The position numbers were made by a program, and so were the translations under genes. Positions 1-7,195 of a DNA stretch of 46,323 bases are shown piece by piece. How positions within the stretch are numbered: the first letter of the stretch is position 1; each line of letters opens with the position of its first letter. Source of the DNA: Collinsella sp. (lineage in GTDB: Bacteria > Actinomycetota > Coriobacteriia > Coriobacteriales > Coriobacteriaceae); NCBI GenBank assembly GCA_019414515.1, contig DXLX01000020.1:1-46323 (forward strand), in the 5' to 3' direction. Under the pieces are notes generated by a model that was not told the DNA's origin, did no database searches, and saw nothing but the letters and a program-made list of their open reading frames with translations.

Positions 1-81
1 GGGAGGCGCCGCGCGCTCGGGCGGCGCGCCAGGGAGATAGTGGACGAGATAGTCGAGAGGCGCGGTCTCAAGAAGGAGTAA
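1..81 (+). CDS. 3' end of an unidentified protein (truncated by window edge)
   Basis: An open frame runs from the first base to a TAA at 79-81 and gives 26 residues ending in VERRGLKKE. The peptide is very basic and rich in Arg and Glu. It uses AGG and ATA codons, which are uncommon in the neighbouring housekeeping genes, so it may belong to a mobile or acquired gene. The piece is too short to name. It could also be a chance frame, since only 27 codons are visible. Confidence 0.35.
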   Translation, partial: GRRRALGRRAREIVDEIVERRGLKKE

Positions 82-248
82 TATCGGGACTTGCAGCGAC
101 GGACCTCAGGACGCTCTTACACCACGTCTGCGCGCGCCACCTTCCGCACAGCCCGCTTGGCGCCAAGATATTCCACATTCGTTTATTATCTCTTCGCTGA
201 ATCCAGTTTTTCGGCCCAAGTTTCTTTATTTTTGCTGTCACTAATCTA

Positions 249-269
249 GTAACAGTACTCATATTTGCC
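249..269 (-). repeat. Intergenic repeat with AGTACT core, copy 1
   Basis: On the minus strand these 21 bases are identical to 14626-14646, including GAGTACTGTTAC. Both copies lie shortly downstream of a stop codon in the same relative orientation: about 50 nt after the nuclease-like gene here and about 70 nt after the small gene at 14299 there. The flanks also keep a spaced match (TTAG followed by CAGC). The core holds the palindrome AGTACT. The rest of 82-316 shows no convincing gene. Confidence 0.6.
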
Positions 270-316
270 GTTTTTTGCACATGGCATATAAACAGACCCC
301 CTATAAAGCCATAGTT

Positions 317-1426
317 TTACGCCGGCTTGAGCCCAAAGCACGCTCGGAGCGTATTCAGCAGAGCATCTTGCCTCTTTCGACGAGCCTCTACACGATTCTG
401 ATATCGTTTACCCATACGCTGGTGGATGCGCCATGCGAGCGCTTCCATCGCTTCCATGTCGCAGAGCATCTCGTTGTTGACCGTCGCGACCTCGATTCCC
501 ATGGACGCCAAACCCGTATTGCGTTTTTCATCGTGAATGCGCCCGCCGCGAGACGAATGGCCCTGCTCACCGTTGTATTCCAGGTCAAACCGAGCTGCTT
601 CCTGATAGGCATCGCAAACCGCATACGGCATCCCCGAGATCGCCTGCGCACGGTCGTTGAACTCGATCTTGTGGTCGGTCTTAAAGGGACCGCAGGCAAA
701 TCCGCCATAAGAAAACGGAAGCGAAAACATGGCAAGCATGATGCATTCCATGGGTGAGCGCAGGTTTTCCGACAGAAAGGGGCACAGCCGCCGCAGCTGC
801 TTGGCCGCGCTCCCCTTGCATGCCGCAAGGTAATCTGCCAGGCGATCGGGCGTCAGCACTGGCTCGACCTCAAAGTAGCCCACATCTGACGGCTGGTCCT
901 TATCCTTTGCAAGCCTGTTCACGGTAGGCGAGCTGTAAGGGGGCAGATACTGCCCGCGATCGCTCAGCGAAATCTTGGAGCACAGCTCCTGGGCCAGGGC
1001 AAACGCCTGGATGCAGCCGACCTCGCGCGCGATGGCAACACAAAGGGCCTCGGGAGATAGACTGTACACCCCCGGTTCCACCTCTAGACTCGAGCCGGCG
1101 GGCAACCCGGAACACACGGACCAGCTCACGCCAGGGATGCGGCGGCGCTGCGCCGCAGACCCCACCAGCAGGCACAAGTCTTCTTGGACCTCGCCACTCA
1201 CGGCCCCGATCCGCACCAAATCGGGAAGATAGATGTCCTCGGCCGAGGGAGACGATGTATGCAGCACACGGCGCTCTTCATCGGGATAGAGGTCTCTCCA
1301 GCTGATGTAACCCATTTGTCGGCGCTCGGCGCGCATCATGCGCAGCGCCGAGGCACCGGTCAGGACTACGGAGGCCGCCAGTTGCTCGCTTGTCGGCTCG
1401 ATGCGCCGCGCTATCTTCACTGCCAC
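317..1426 (-). CDS. Uncharacterised protein with a possible PD-(D/E)XK endonuclease-like C-terminal domain
   Basis: About 369 residues, last gene of the tmk-holB-ricT-comF run and 11 nt after the comF stop. I chose the GTG at 1426 because AGGGGG lies 7 nt before it; the upstream TTG at 1444 has no ribosome site. No signal peptide is evident, and one short hydrophobic patch (MLAMFSLPFSYGGFACG) lies mid-protein. Around residues 280-320 the order is DLEYNGEQGH, then a DEKR segment, then GLASMGIEVATV. This matches the D-x-E, Gly-His, Asp-Arg and small-beta-strand spacing of DUF559/Vsr-like nucleases. That is family knowledge applied by eye, so a nuclease function is inference. The N-terminal 270 residues are unrecognised. 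Confidence 0.6.
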   Translation of the reverse strand: MAVKIARRIEPTSEQLAASVVLTGASALRMMRAERRQMGYISWRDLYPDEERRVLHTSSPSAEDIYLPDLVRIGAVSGEVQEDLCLLVGSAAQRRRIPGVSWSVCSGLPAGSSLEVEPGVYSLSPEALCVAIAREVGCIQAFALAQELCSKISLSDRGQYLPPYSSPTVNRLAKDKDQPSDVGYFEVEPVLTPDRLADYLAACKGSAAKQLRRLCPFLSENLRSPMECIMLAMFSLPFSYGGFACGPFKTDHKIEFNDRAQAISGMPYAVCDAYQEAARFDLEYNGEQGHSSRGGRIHDEKRNTGLASMGIEVATVNNEMLCDMEAMEALAWRIHQRMGKRYQNRVEARRKRQDALLNTLRACFGLKPA

Positions 1427-1437
1427 AAAGCCACCCC

Positions 1438-2244
1438 CTACCAAACGCGTGCGATAGCGAGGCCATCGACTGCTGCGGCGCCGGCACGCTTGAGCTCCGC
1501 CGAGGCCGCCGCCATGGTCGCGCCCGTGGTAATGACATCATCGATGAGCAGCAGGCGGCAGCCGCGCACATCCTCGACCGTCTCGTACATGCCCCGGGCA
1601 TGTTCCCGGCGCTCATCGCGACCGAGCTCTCGCTGGTCACCGTGACCGTATTTGACCAGGGCGTCGAGCAAAGACACACCCGAAAGATCGCAAAACGAGC
1701 GCGCGATTGCTTCCATATGGTCGAATCCACGCCGCCGAAACGCCGCCGCAGTCGCGGGCACAAACACCACCGCGTCCGCACCGGACAGCACACCGCCGTA
1801 GCGATCGGGGGCTGCCGCCTGGGCATGCAAGGCGGTGTCGTAGAGTAGCTCCGCCAGATACGGTGCCAGACGGCGCTCGCCCGCATCCTTGTACGCCTTG
1901 ATGATGCGCGGCAGCGGATGTGCGTAGACGGCACACGCCAGACAGCGATCGAGCGCCTCGGCCATTGCCGAAGACGCGCCCTCGACCGAACACTCGGTAC
2001 ACAGCAAATCCCCAAACGGGGCGCCGCATCGGATGCAGCTATGGCACGGGTCGATGAGTGCGAGCGATGCCAGACAATCCTGGCAGATCAGCGCACCGGA
2101 ACGCTCGCAGCCGGCGCATCGCGTAGGCGACAACGCCTCGAGCGCCTCGTATGTCGCGTGCTCGGCAAGCGGTAGCAATTCGTCCGCAAACGGTAGGACA
2201 CCTGCGTCCTGCAAGCGAGTCAATACGTTCAGATGTCTCTTCAT
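1438..2244 (-). CDS. comF: ComF family protein (phosphoribosyltransferase-like)
   Basis: 268 residues. The N-terminus has four Cys pairs that could form zinc fingers: CAGC (43-46), CQDC (54-57), a C-x2-C-x2-C cluster at 67-73, and CTEC (82-85). The C-terminal type I phosphoribosyltransferase fold carries the PRPP loop LLLIDDVITTGATM near 231-244. Family members act in natural DNA uptake (ComFC) and in amidophosphoribosyltransferase-like roles. No comFA helicase is next to it, so competence is only one possibility. It lies 101 nt downstream of the ricT-like gene. Its Shine-Dalgarno AGGGAGGG is seven bases before ATG and lies wholly inside a hairpin, which suggests translational control. Confidence 0.88.
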   Translation of the reverse strand: MKRHLNVLTRLQDAGVLPFADELLPLAEHATYEALEALSPTRCAGCERSGALICQDCLASLALIDPCHSCIRCGAPFGDLLCTECSVEGASSAMAEALDRCLACAVYAHPLPRIIKAYKDAGERRLAPYLAELLYDTALHAQAAAPDRYGGVLSGADAVVFVPATAAAFRRRGFDHMEAIARSFCDLSGVSLLDALVKYGHGDQRELGRDERREHARGMYETVEDVRGCRLLLIDDVITTGATMAAASAELKRAGAAAVDGLAIARVW

Positions 2245-2247
2245 GAC

Positions 2248-2283
2248 ACAACCCTCCCTACGCGAAGGCGAAGGGAGGGTTGT
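2248..2283 (-). promoter_or_regulatory. Hairpin sequestering the comF ribosome binding site
   Basis: Arms 2248-2259 and 2272-2283 are perfect 12-bp complements, and a 3-bp CGC/GCG stem with a GAAG tetraloop sits inside. In the minus-strand mRNA the second arm is AGGGAGGGTTGT, which contains the comF Shine-Dalgarno. The ATG follows three bases later. No U-tract follows, so it does not look like an intrinsic terminator. The stem should hide the ribosome site unless it is melted, for example by translation from the gene upstream, a protein or a temperature change. Confidence 0.6.
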
Positions 2284-2345
2284 CGGTGTAGAGCCATGAT
2301 ACCCAGAGGTGCTGGGGTCAGGCGGGTTACATCCGCTTACGGACG

Positions 2346-4046
2346 TTATTCGCCGGCAGGCGGTTGCGGTGCGGACGAGGTGTGGGTCGAGCCTTCACCA
2401 CCGTCCTGGCGCGGCTTGCGGGAGCGACGGCGACGGCGGCGCTTTTGACCCTGGTCGGTCGAGCCCTCGCCACCGCGATCCTCACGCGGTTCGCGCTCAT
2501 CGCGAGTACCGCCGCGCGAAGCCTTGGCGGCAGCTCCTCCACCATCGCCGGGGCGACGGCGCGTGACCTTGACTTCTCCATCCGAAACCTGATCGGCCAC
2601 AGAAGGAACCGAGGGCTTCTGCTGCGTGCCCGAGGAATGGCGACGGCGCGGACGTGACGCCCGCTCCTCCTCGCCACGCGGCTTGCCGCCCTTGTCGGTA
2701 GGCGCGTCGGAGGCCGAGGCGTCCTTGGGAGCGGCACCGGCCTCGCGAGCGGCTGCGGCGCGGAAGGCGTCCTCGCGCTCCTCGCTCGACAGGTGACGGC
2801 GACGACGGCGCGTGGGGTTCATGCCACCGCCGCGGTTTTGCTGCTGGGGCTGTTGAGCCTCGCGCTCGCGGGAAACGTTCTTGCCCGCGGCCGCAGCCTC
2901 GGTAGCATCACCCGAGCCCGCGCGCTTGCGACGACGACGGCCACCAGCGGCCTCCTCGGCCTCGGGCGTTGCGGCATTGCCACGGCCCTTTCCGCGGCCA
3001 CGGCCCTCGCCCTGCCCCTGACCGGCGCGAGCATCGGAATCGGCATCGCGACGACGGCGCTTGGGCATCGACGTACCGGCCAGACGGTCGGCGCTCGACA
3101 GGCCATCGCCCACGTCGACGCCGTTCTCGCGGTCGAGCTCCATGAGCGCCAGGCGCATCTCGGGCGACTCGATGCGCTCGAGCACGTCGCGCGTCACGCA
3201 GTCGGGGCGGCAGTTGCAGCCCTGCTCGGCGGCCTTCTTTTTGCAGCCCTCCGAGCAGGTCATATCGGCCAGGTTGACCTTAAAGACCTTGCCGTTCTCC
3301 AGGCGCAGCACCAGCTGCTCACGCGGCGTGTCATATTCCTGAATACGCGCCTTGCCGAGCGGCGTATCGATGAGCGTCTTCTTTTTGGGCGCACGGCTCT
3401 TAAAGTCCTTGTACGCTTCGAACTCATAGCGCAGGCAGCACATCAGGCGGCCGCAAACGCCGCTGATCTTGGAGGAATTGAGCGGCAGGTCCTGCTCTTT
3501 TGCCATGCGGATCGAGACGGGCTCAAACTGTCCGCCAAAGCGCGTGCAACAGAGCTCCTGGCCGCACTGGGCATAGCCGCCCACCAGGCGGGTCTCGTCG
3601 CGCACGCCGATCTGGCGCATGTCGACGCGAATGTGCAGCGTCGAGGACAGGTCCTTGACGAGCTGGCGAAAATCGACGCGCTCCTCGGCCGCAAAGTAGA
3701 ACACGGCCTTCTCGCCGCCAAACAGGTACTCGACGCCCACCGGCTTCATCTCGAGGTCGAGCTCTTTGACCAGACGGCGGAAATCGACCATCGCCTCGTC
3801 GCCCTGGATGGCCAAATCGTCGGCAAGCTGCAGGTCGATGTCGCTCGCCACGCGCAGCACGGGCTTGAGCGGCTGACCGATCTCGTCTTGCGGCACCTCG
3901 AAGGGATCGGCCGTGACCAAGCCGATCTCGGTTCCGCGCTCGGTGGAGCAAATGGCATAATCGGCCTCGAGGATATCCAGGTCCTGCGGGTCAAACCACA
4001 GGTCGCGCGAGGCGTAGGTAAACTTAACGGGTACGACTAACGGCAT
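2346..4046 (-). CDS. ricT: PSP1/RicT-like regulatory protein with long Arg-rich tail
   Basis: About 566 residues; ATG at 4046 with AGGAAGG seven bases upstream, overlapping the holB stop by 10 nt. Residues 1-270 match the PSP1 (YaaT/RicT) family: PLVVPVKFTYASRDLWFDP at the start, then the Cys clusters QCGQELCCTRF and CGRLMCCLRYEFE. In Bacillus, RicT joins RicA and RicF in an Fe-S complex that influences RNase Y and development, and the tmk-holB-ricT order is conserved there. The last 280 or so residues are unusual: low-complexity runs of Arg, Gly, Ala and Glu with several RRRR blocks, as in nucleic-acid-binding tails. RNA binding by this tail is inference. Confidence 0.85.
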   Translation of the reverse strand: MPLVVPVKFTYASRDLWFDPQDLDILEADYAICSTERGTEIGLVTADPFEVPQDEIGQPLKPVLRVASDIDLQLADDLAIQGDEAMVDFRRLVKELDLEMKPVGVEYLFGGEKAVFYFAAEERVDFRQLVKDLSSTLHIRVDMRQIGVRDETRLVGGYAQCGQELCCTRFGGQFEPVSIRMAKEQDLPLNSSKISGVCGRLMCCLRYEFEAYKDFKSRAPKKKTLIDTPLGKARIQEYDTPREQLVLRLENGKVFKVNLADMTCSEGCKKKAAEQGCNCRPDCVTRDVLERIESPEMRLALMELDRENGVDVGDGLSSADRLAGTSMPKRRRRDADSDARAGQGQGEGRGRGKGRGNAATPEAEEAAGGRRRRKRAGSGDATEAAAAGKNVSREREAQQPQQQNRGGGMNPTRRRRRHLSSEEREDAFRAAAAREAGAAPKDASASDAPTDKGGKPRGEEERASRPRRRHSSGTQQKPSVPSVADQVSDGEVKVTRRRPGDGGGAAAKASRGGTRDEREPREDRGGEGSTDQGQKRRRRRRSRKPRQDGGEGSTHTSSAPQPPAGE

Positions 4047-5164
4047 TTCAGTGCCTTCCTGATATCGAACAGCATGACCTCGATGGCCAGCTGGGGAGTA
4101 ACGTTTCTGGCGATGTTGCACTCGGCGGTTGCGACCGCCTCGAGCACCTGGGTGGCACCCGCAACATTGGTCGCGGCGGCAAGCCGACCGATCGTGTCGC
4201 GCACATCCTCGTTCACGACGTCGGCCGCCTCATCCTGAAGCGTCAGCAGCACGTCGCGCATGAGCGTCCGCGCGCTCGCCAGCGCTTCCATGATACCCGA
4301 ACGCTCGCGCGCGTTGAGTTCGCGCTTGTTGCGGTCCTCAAGCTGCTTCAATGCTCCACGCGACAGGTAGTCGGCATTTTGCTCGAGCACCTTTTCCTGC
4401 GTGGACTTGACCTCGGCGAGCGGCGCCTTGACGGCGACGATGAGTGACTTGGCGCGGCTGAGCACGTCGGCCTCGTCGGCGGCAATGAGCGAGTCGATGG
4501 CACGGACCATCTGACGGCGGGCGTCCTGGCGCTCGGCGCTCTTAAGAAACTCGATGCCGCGTGTGGGGCTTCCCGCCACGGCGACCGCCATGCGGCAACG
4601 CGCAGGGTCCTGACCGGTGGCGCGGCTCACGGCCTGCGCGGCGGCGGCGGGCGATACCAGCCGAAACGGCACGCACTGGCAGCGGCTCACGATAGTGGGC
4701 AGCATCACGTCGGCCGAGGTGCCCAGCAAGATGAACATAACGCCCTCGGGCGGCTCCTCGAGCGTTTTGAGCAGCGCGTTGGCGGTGTTGGCGCGCAGTT
4801 GCTCGGCACGGTCGATGATGTAGACCTTGGCCTTGGCGCGAATGGGCGCCAGAGGCACGTCATCGAGCAGCTCGCGGGTCTGGGCAATGAGGTAACCCGT
4901 GGCGCTCTCGGGCGTGTAATAGTGCACGTCGGGGTGCGTATGGCGGGCGACGCGCACGCAGCTATCGCATGAGCCACAGCCATCCTGCTCGCACAGGAAG
5001 GCTTGGGCGAGCGCCCACGCGGCGTCGAGCTTGCCCGCGCCGGGAGCGCCCAAAAACAGGTAGGCGTGCGATGCACGACCGCTGGCGACGGCATTGGTCA
5101 AAAAGTCGCGCACGCGTTCTTGGGTATCGAGTTTGGCGAGCAAGCTTGTCTGCGCAGGGGCCAT
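4037..5164 (-). CDS. holB: DNA polymerase III subunit delta-prime
   Basis: About 375 residues; ATG at 5164, one base after the tmk stop, so the two are translationally coupled. The AAA+ fold has a P-loop-like GAPGAGK near 39-45 in which Leu follows the Lys where Ser or Thr is usual, as in non-hydrolysing delta-prime subunits. It also has a zinc module with C-x5-C-x2-C-x2-C near 57-68, the sensor segment ANALLKTLEEPPEG, and the SRC motif in VSRCQCVPF. The role is the clamp loader, which places the beta sliding clamp on primed DNA. A longer in-frame extension to 5260 exists but lies inside tmk and lacks homology. Confidence 0.92.
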   Translation of the reverse strand: MAPAQTSLLAKLDTQERVRDFLTNAVASGRASHAYLFLGAPGAGKLDAAWALAQAFLCEQDGCGSCDSCVRVARHTHPDVHYYTPESATGYLIAQTRELLDDVPLAPIRAKAKVYIIDRAEQLRANTANALLKTLEEPPEGVMFILLGTSADVMLPTIVSRCQCVPFRLVSPAAAAQAVSRATGQDPARCRMAVAVAGSPTRGIEFLKSAERQDARRQMVRAIDSLIAADEADVLSRAKSLIVAVKAPLAEVKSTQEKVLEQNADYLSRGALKQLEDRNKRELNARERSGIMEALASARTLMRDVLLTLQDEAADVVNEDVRDTIGRLAAATNVAGATQVLEAVATAECNIARNVTPQLAIEVMLFDIRKALKCR

Positions 5165-5165
5165 G

Positions 5166-5849
5166 CTACTCGGCCTCCTGGGCAAGCGCGGCGACGACGG
5201 CATCCTGCGGGATATCGAGGCCGTACGCGCGAACCTGCTCGACCGTCTGCGCGAAGACATCCTCGATCGGCGCAGTGGCGTCGATGAGCTTTACGCGGTC
5301 TGGCTCCTCGGCGGCAATGGCACAAAAACCCTGATAGACGCGCTCCTGGAAGGCTATGCCCTTTGCCTCCATGCGGTCGGCCGCGCCACGGGCAGCCATG
5401 CGCAGCGCCGCCTGCTCGGGCGTGATGTGGTAGACGAGCGTGAGCACCGGGTGTGTTCCCGCGACGGCCAGGTTGTTGGCGTCGCGTACCATCTGGCGAT
5501 CGAGGCCGTCGGCAAACGCCTGGTAGCAGGTCGTGGAATCGTAGAAGCGATCGCACAGGACCACCTTGCCGGCCGCGAGGGCAGGCGCGATAACCTCGTG
5601 CACTAGCTGGGCGCGCGCGGCCTCGTAGAGCAACAGCTCGCAAGTATCGCCCATTGCCGTGTTGGCGGAATCGAGCAGTAGGGCACGAATCTTCTCGCTG
5701 ATGGCGGTGCCACCCGGCTCGCGCAGGGCCACGACCTGGTAACCGGCAAGGTCAAGCGCGCGGGCAAGCAGGCGCGTCTGCGTGGACTTGCCGGCGCCAT
5801 CGACGCCCTCGAGCGTAATGAAGCTATGTTGAGCGGGCTCAAAAGCCAT
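5166..5849 (-). CDS. tmk: Thymidylate kinase
   Basis: 227 residues. It carries the P-loop EGVDGAGKST near the N-terminus, the DR(Y/F) motif as LCDRFYDST, and a LID region with Arg residues (LRMAARGAADRMEAKG). It phosphorylates dTMP to dTDP in the cytosol with ATP. It is the first gene of the minus-strand tmk-holB-ricT-comF run. The length is slightly above the usual 205-215 residues because of a short C-terminal extension ending in ALAQEAE. A GGAAGGGG ribosome site lies upstream of the ATG. Confidence 0.95.
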   Translation of the reverse strand: MAFEPAQHSFITLEGVDGAGKSTQTRLLARALDLAGYQVVALREPGGTAISEKIRALLLDSANTAMGDTCELLLYEAARAQLVHEVIAPALAAGKVVLCDRFYDSTTCYQAFADGLDRQMVRDANNLAVAGTHPVLTLVYHITPEQAALRMAARGAADRMEAKGIAFQERVYQGFCAIAAEEPDRVKLIDATAPIEDVFAQTVEQVRAYGLDIPQDAVVAALAQEAE

Positions 5850-5952
5850 GGGCGCAGCCCCTTCCTACAAGGCGCGTAAATGCGAGTTATAGCAACCAAG
5901 CCATGATACCCCAGTGCCCGGCGCGTCCCCAATGGCTAAAGGTGCCTTTCCA

Positions 5953-6021
5953 AAGTTGCGGTGAAATAGGGACTGATTGAAGCTCTGAGACCGCCAAACA
6001 GTCCCTATTTCACCGCAACTT
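5953..6021. repeat. Perfect 23-bp inverted repeat (GGGAC-core repeat family)
   Basis: Arms 5953-5975 and 5999-6021 are perfect complements (AAGTTGCGGTGAAATAGGGA at the start of the left arm) around a 23-nt spacer. It sits in the divergent region between tmk and the zinc-ribbon gene, immediately upstream of a TATAAT box. No U-tract follows. Its GGGACTG core recalls the other interspersed repeats of the window, so a mobile REP-like element is more likely than a terminator. Confidence 0.75.
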
Positions 6022-6046
6022 ATGATGGGGAATTTTGGACGCTGGG

Positions 6047-6052
6047 TATAAT
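6047..6052 (+). promoter_or_regulatory. Candidate -10 box of the zinc-ribbon gene
   Basis: A perfect TATAAT lies 38 nt before the ATG at 6090. A good -35 is not visible at 17 nt (GATGGG is the best). The 23-bp inverted repeat ends just upstream and might influence this promoter. Confidence 0.4.
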
Positions 6053-6089
6053 CGTCGTATTGCATTGAAATGTGGCGAAAGGAGTGGCA

Positions 6090-7073
6090 ATGTCTCGGTA
6101 TTGCGCCTCGTGCGGCAAACTTCTTGCAGATGATGCCAAGTTCTGCACCTCGTGCGGTGCACCCGTTGAACAAACAACCGCGAGCGATAGCCAGCCCGCT
6201 TTTGAGCAGACCGGTTCCCTCGACACGCCGCAAGCCAAGGCGGACGACCCCCTCGCCTATCGCCCCGACCCCGCCGCAGGCCCCGCGGCCGTCGAGACCA
6301 CGCAGCGCATACCCGTCGCGAGCGGCTCGCCCCAACAGCAGCCGGCTCCCGCATACGCGCCCGCTTCGCCACAGACCCCCGCTCCCAAAAAGAGCGGCAC
6401 CGGGCCGCTTATCGCCGTTATCGTTGTGCTGGTGGCGATCATCATCGCCCTGGTCGTTTTCTTTGTGATCAAGCCTTTCGACAACGCCGCCACGCAGACG
6501 ACTGCCGAGGTAGCTAAGCTGCACCATGACGTCGACGACGATGACCTAAAGCCTCTCGGCGATCCCAACAGCCTGTACGACGATGATGACGATGACGACG
6601 AGGATGGCGGCGAAGCAACGCTCTCCGAGCAGAACCTCTACCGCCGACTGAGCGAATACTACGACCTGCTCGAAGACCTCGACAACTACGTCCGTGGCTG
6701 CGCACAGAACTTCAACGGCAGCTATCTGGAAGAAGATCGCACCACCCGTCAAAATCTCGCCGACGTCGCCGAGCGCACGGAAGACACCATCGAGCAGTAC
6801 TACGATATCGTCGAGGACCTGGACGTCCCGACGAGCTCCAAGAACTACAGCTCTTGGAAGGACATCGTTGCCCTGTACGACGACCTAGATCACCGCATCG
6901 ACGCAATCTGTGATGCCTGGGAGATCAGCCTGAAATACGCCAATCCTGCGGACCACAAGAATGAGATCGTGGCGCCGCTGTCGCGCGACAACGTGGCGGG
7001 CACCAATGACAATAAGTACCGCCTAGACTTTGAGGAGCGCTATCCCGACGCCAAACCCGTCGAAGTGAACTAG
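6090..7073 (+). CDS. Zinc-ribbon, single-pass membrane protein of unknown function
   Basis: About 327 residues; ATG at 6090 is preceded by AAAGGAG at good distance. Residues 1-25 form a zinc ribbon with CASC and CTSC pairs. A Pro/Ala/Gln-rich linker follows, then one strongly hydrophobic helix (AVIVVLVAIIIALVVFFVI) near residues 105-130. Beyond it lies a very acidic patch with seven consecutive Asp residues, and then a Tyr/Asp/Glu-rich, probably helical domain of about 180 residues. The likely topology is cytoplasmic zinc ribbon, one membrane pass and an extracellular acidic domain. Such zinc-ribbon membrane proteins are common in Actinobacteria and Firmicutes without a settled role; the acidic run could bind a divalent cation (inference). 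Confidence 0.7.
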   Translation: MSRYCASCGKLLADDAKFCTSCGAPVEQTTASDSQPAFEQTGSLDTPQAKADDPLAYRPDPAAGPAAVETTQRIPVASGSPQQQPAPAYAPASPQTPAPKKSGTGPLIAVIVVLVAIIIALVVFFVIKPFDNAATQTTAEVAKLHHDVDDDDLKPLGDPNSLYDDDDDDDEDGGEATLSEQNLYRRLSEYYDLLEDLDNYVRGCAQNFNGSYLEEDRTTRQNLADVAERTEDTIEQYYDIVEDLDVPTSSKNYSSWKDIVALYDDLDHRIDAICDAWEISLKYANPADHKNEIVAPLSRDNVAGTNDNKYRLDFEERYPDAKPVEVN

Positions 7074-7098
7074 TCGCATGCGACGTTCTCAAACGACT

Positions 7099-7125
7099 AG
7101 TCATTAAAGAACGTCCCCAATGACT
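7099..7125 (-). repeat. GTCATT..GGGGACGTTCTT intergenic repeat, copy 1
   Basis: Read on the minus strand the unit is AGTCATTGGGGACGTTCTTT followed by AATGACT. Near-identical units occur at 35344-35375 and 37533-37570. The ends (AGTCATT and AATGACT) are inverted complements, so each unit can fold. It lies between the zinc-ribbon stop and the terminator. Confidence 0.7.
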
Positions 7126-7131
7126 GCCTAG

Positions 7132-7167
7132 AAAATGAGCGAGGATCGCGGGATCCTCGCTCATTTT
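7132..7167. terminator. Bidirectional intrinsic terminator between the zinc-ribbon gene and topA
   Basis: Arms 7132-7147 and 7152-7167 form a 16-bp stem around GCGG. The stem starts with AAAA and ends in TTTTT, so both strands have a U-tract after a strong hairpin. It serves the convergent genes ending at 7073 and 7196. Confidence 0.9.
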
Positions 7168-7195
7168 TGTTTTGGTCAATGTTTCGGCTGCGCTG

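Noticed and set aside
68..280. Minus-strand frame of 70 codons starting near the AGTACT repeat
   Set aside because: It has no ribosome site and no family. It begins at the repeat, and the equivalent frame at 14634 stops after 19 codons, so the shared MSTVT start probably only reflects the DNA repeat.
5165..5260. N-terminal extension of holB into tmk
   Set aside because: The extension is Arg/Ser-rich antisense-like sequence; the ATG at 5164 fits both the family start and the 1-nt coupling to tmk.
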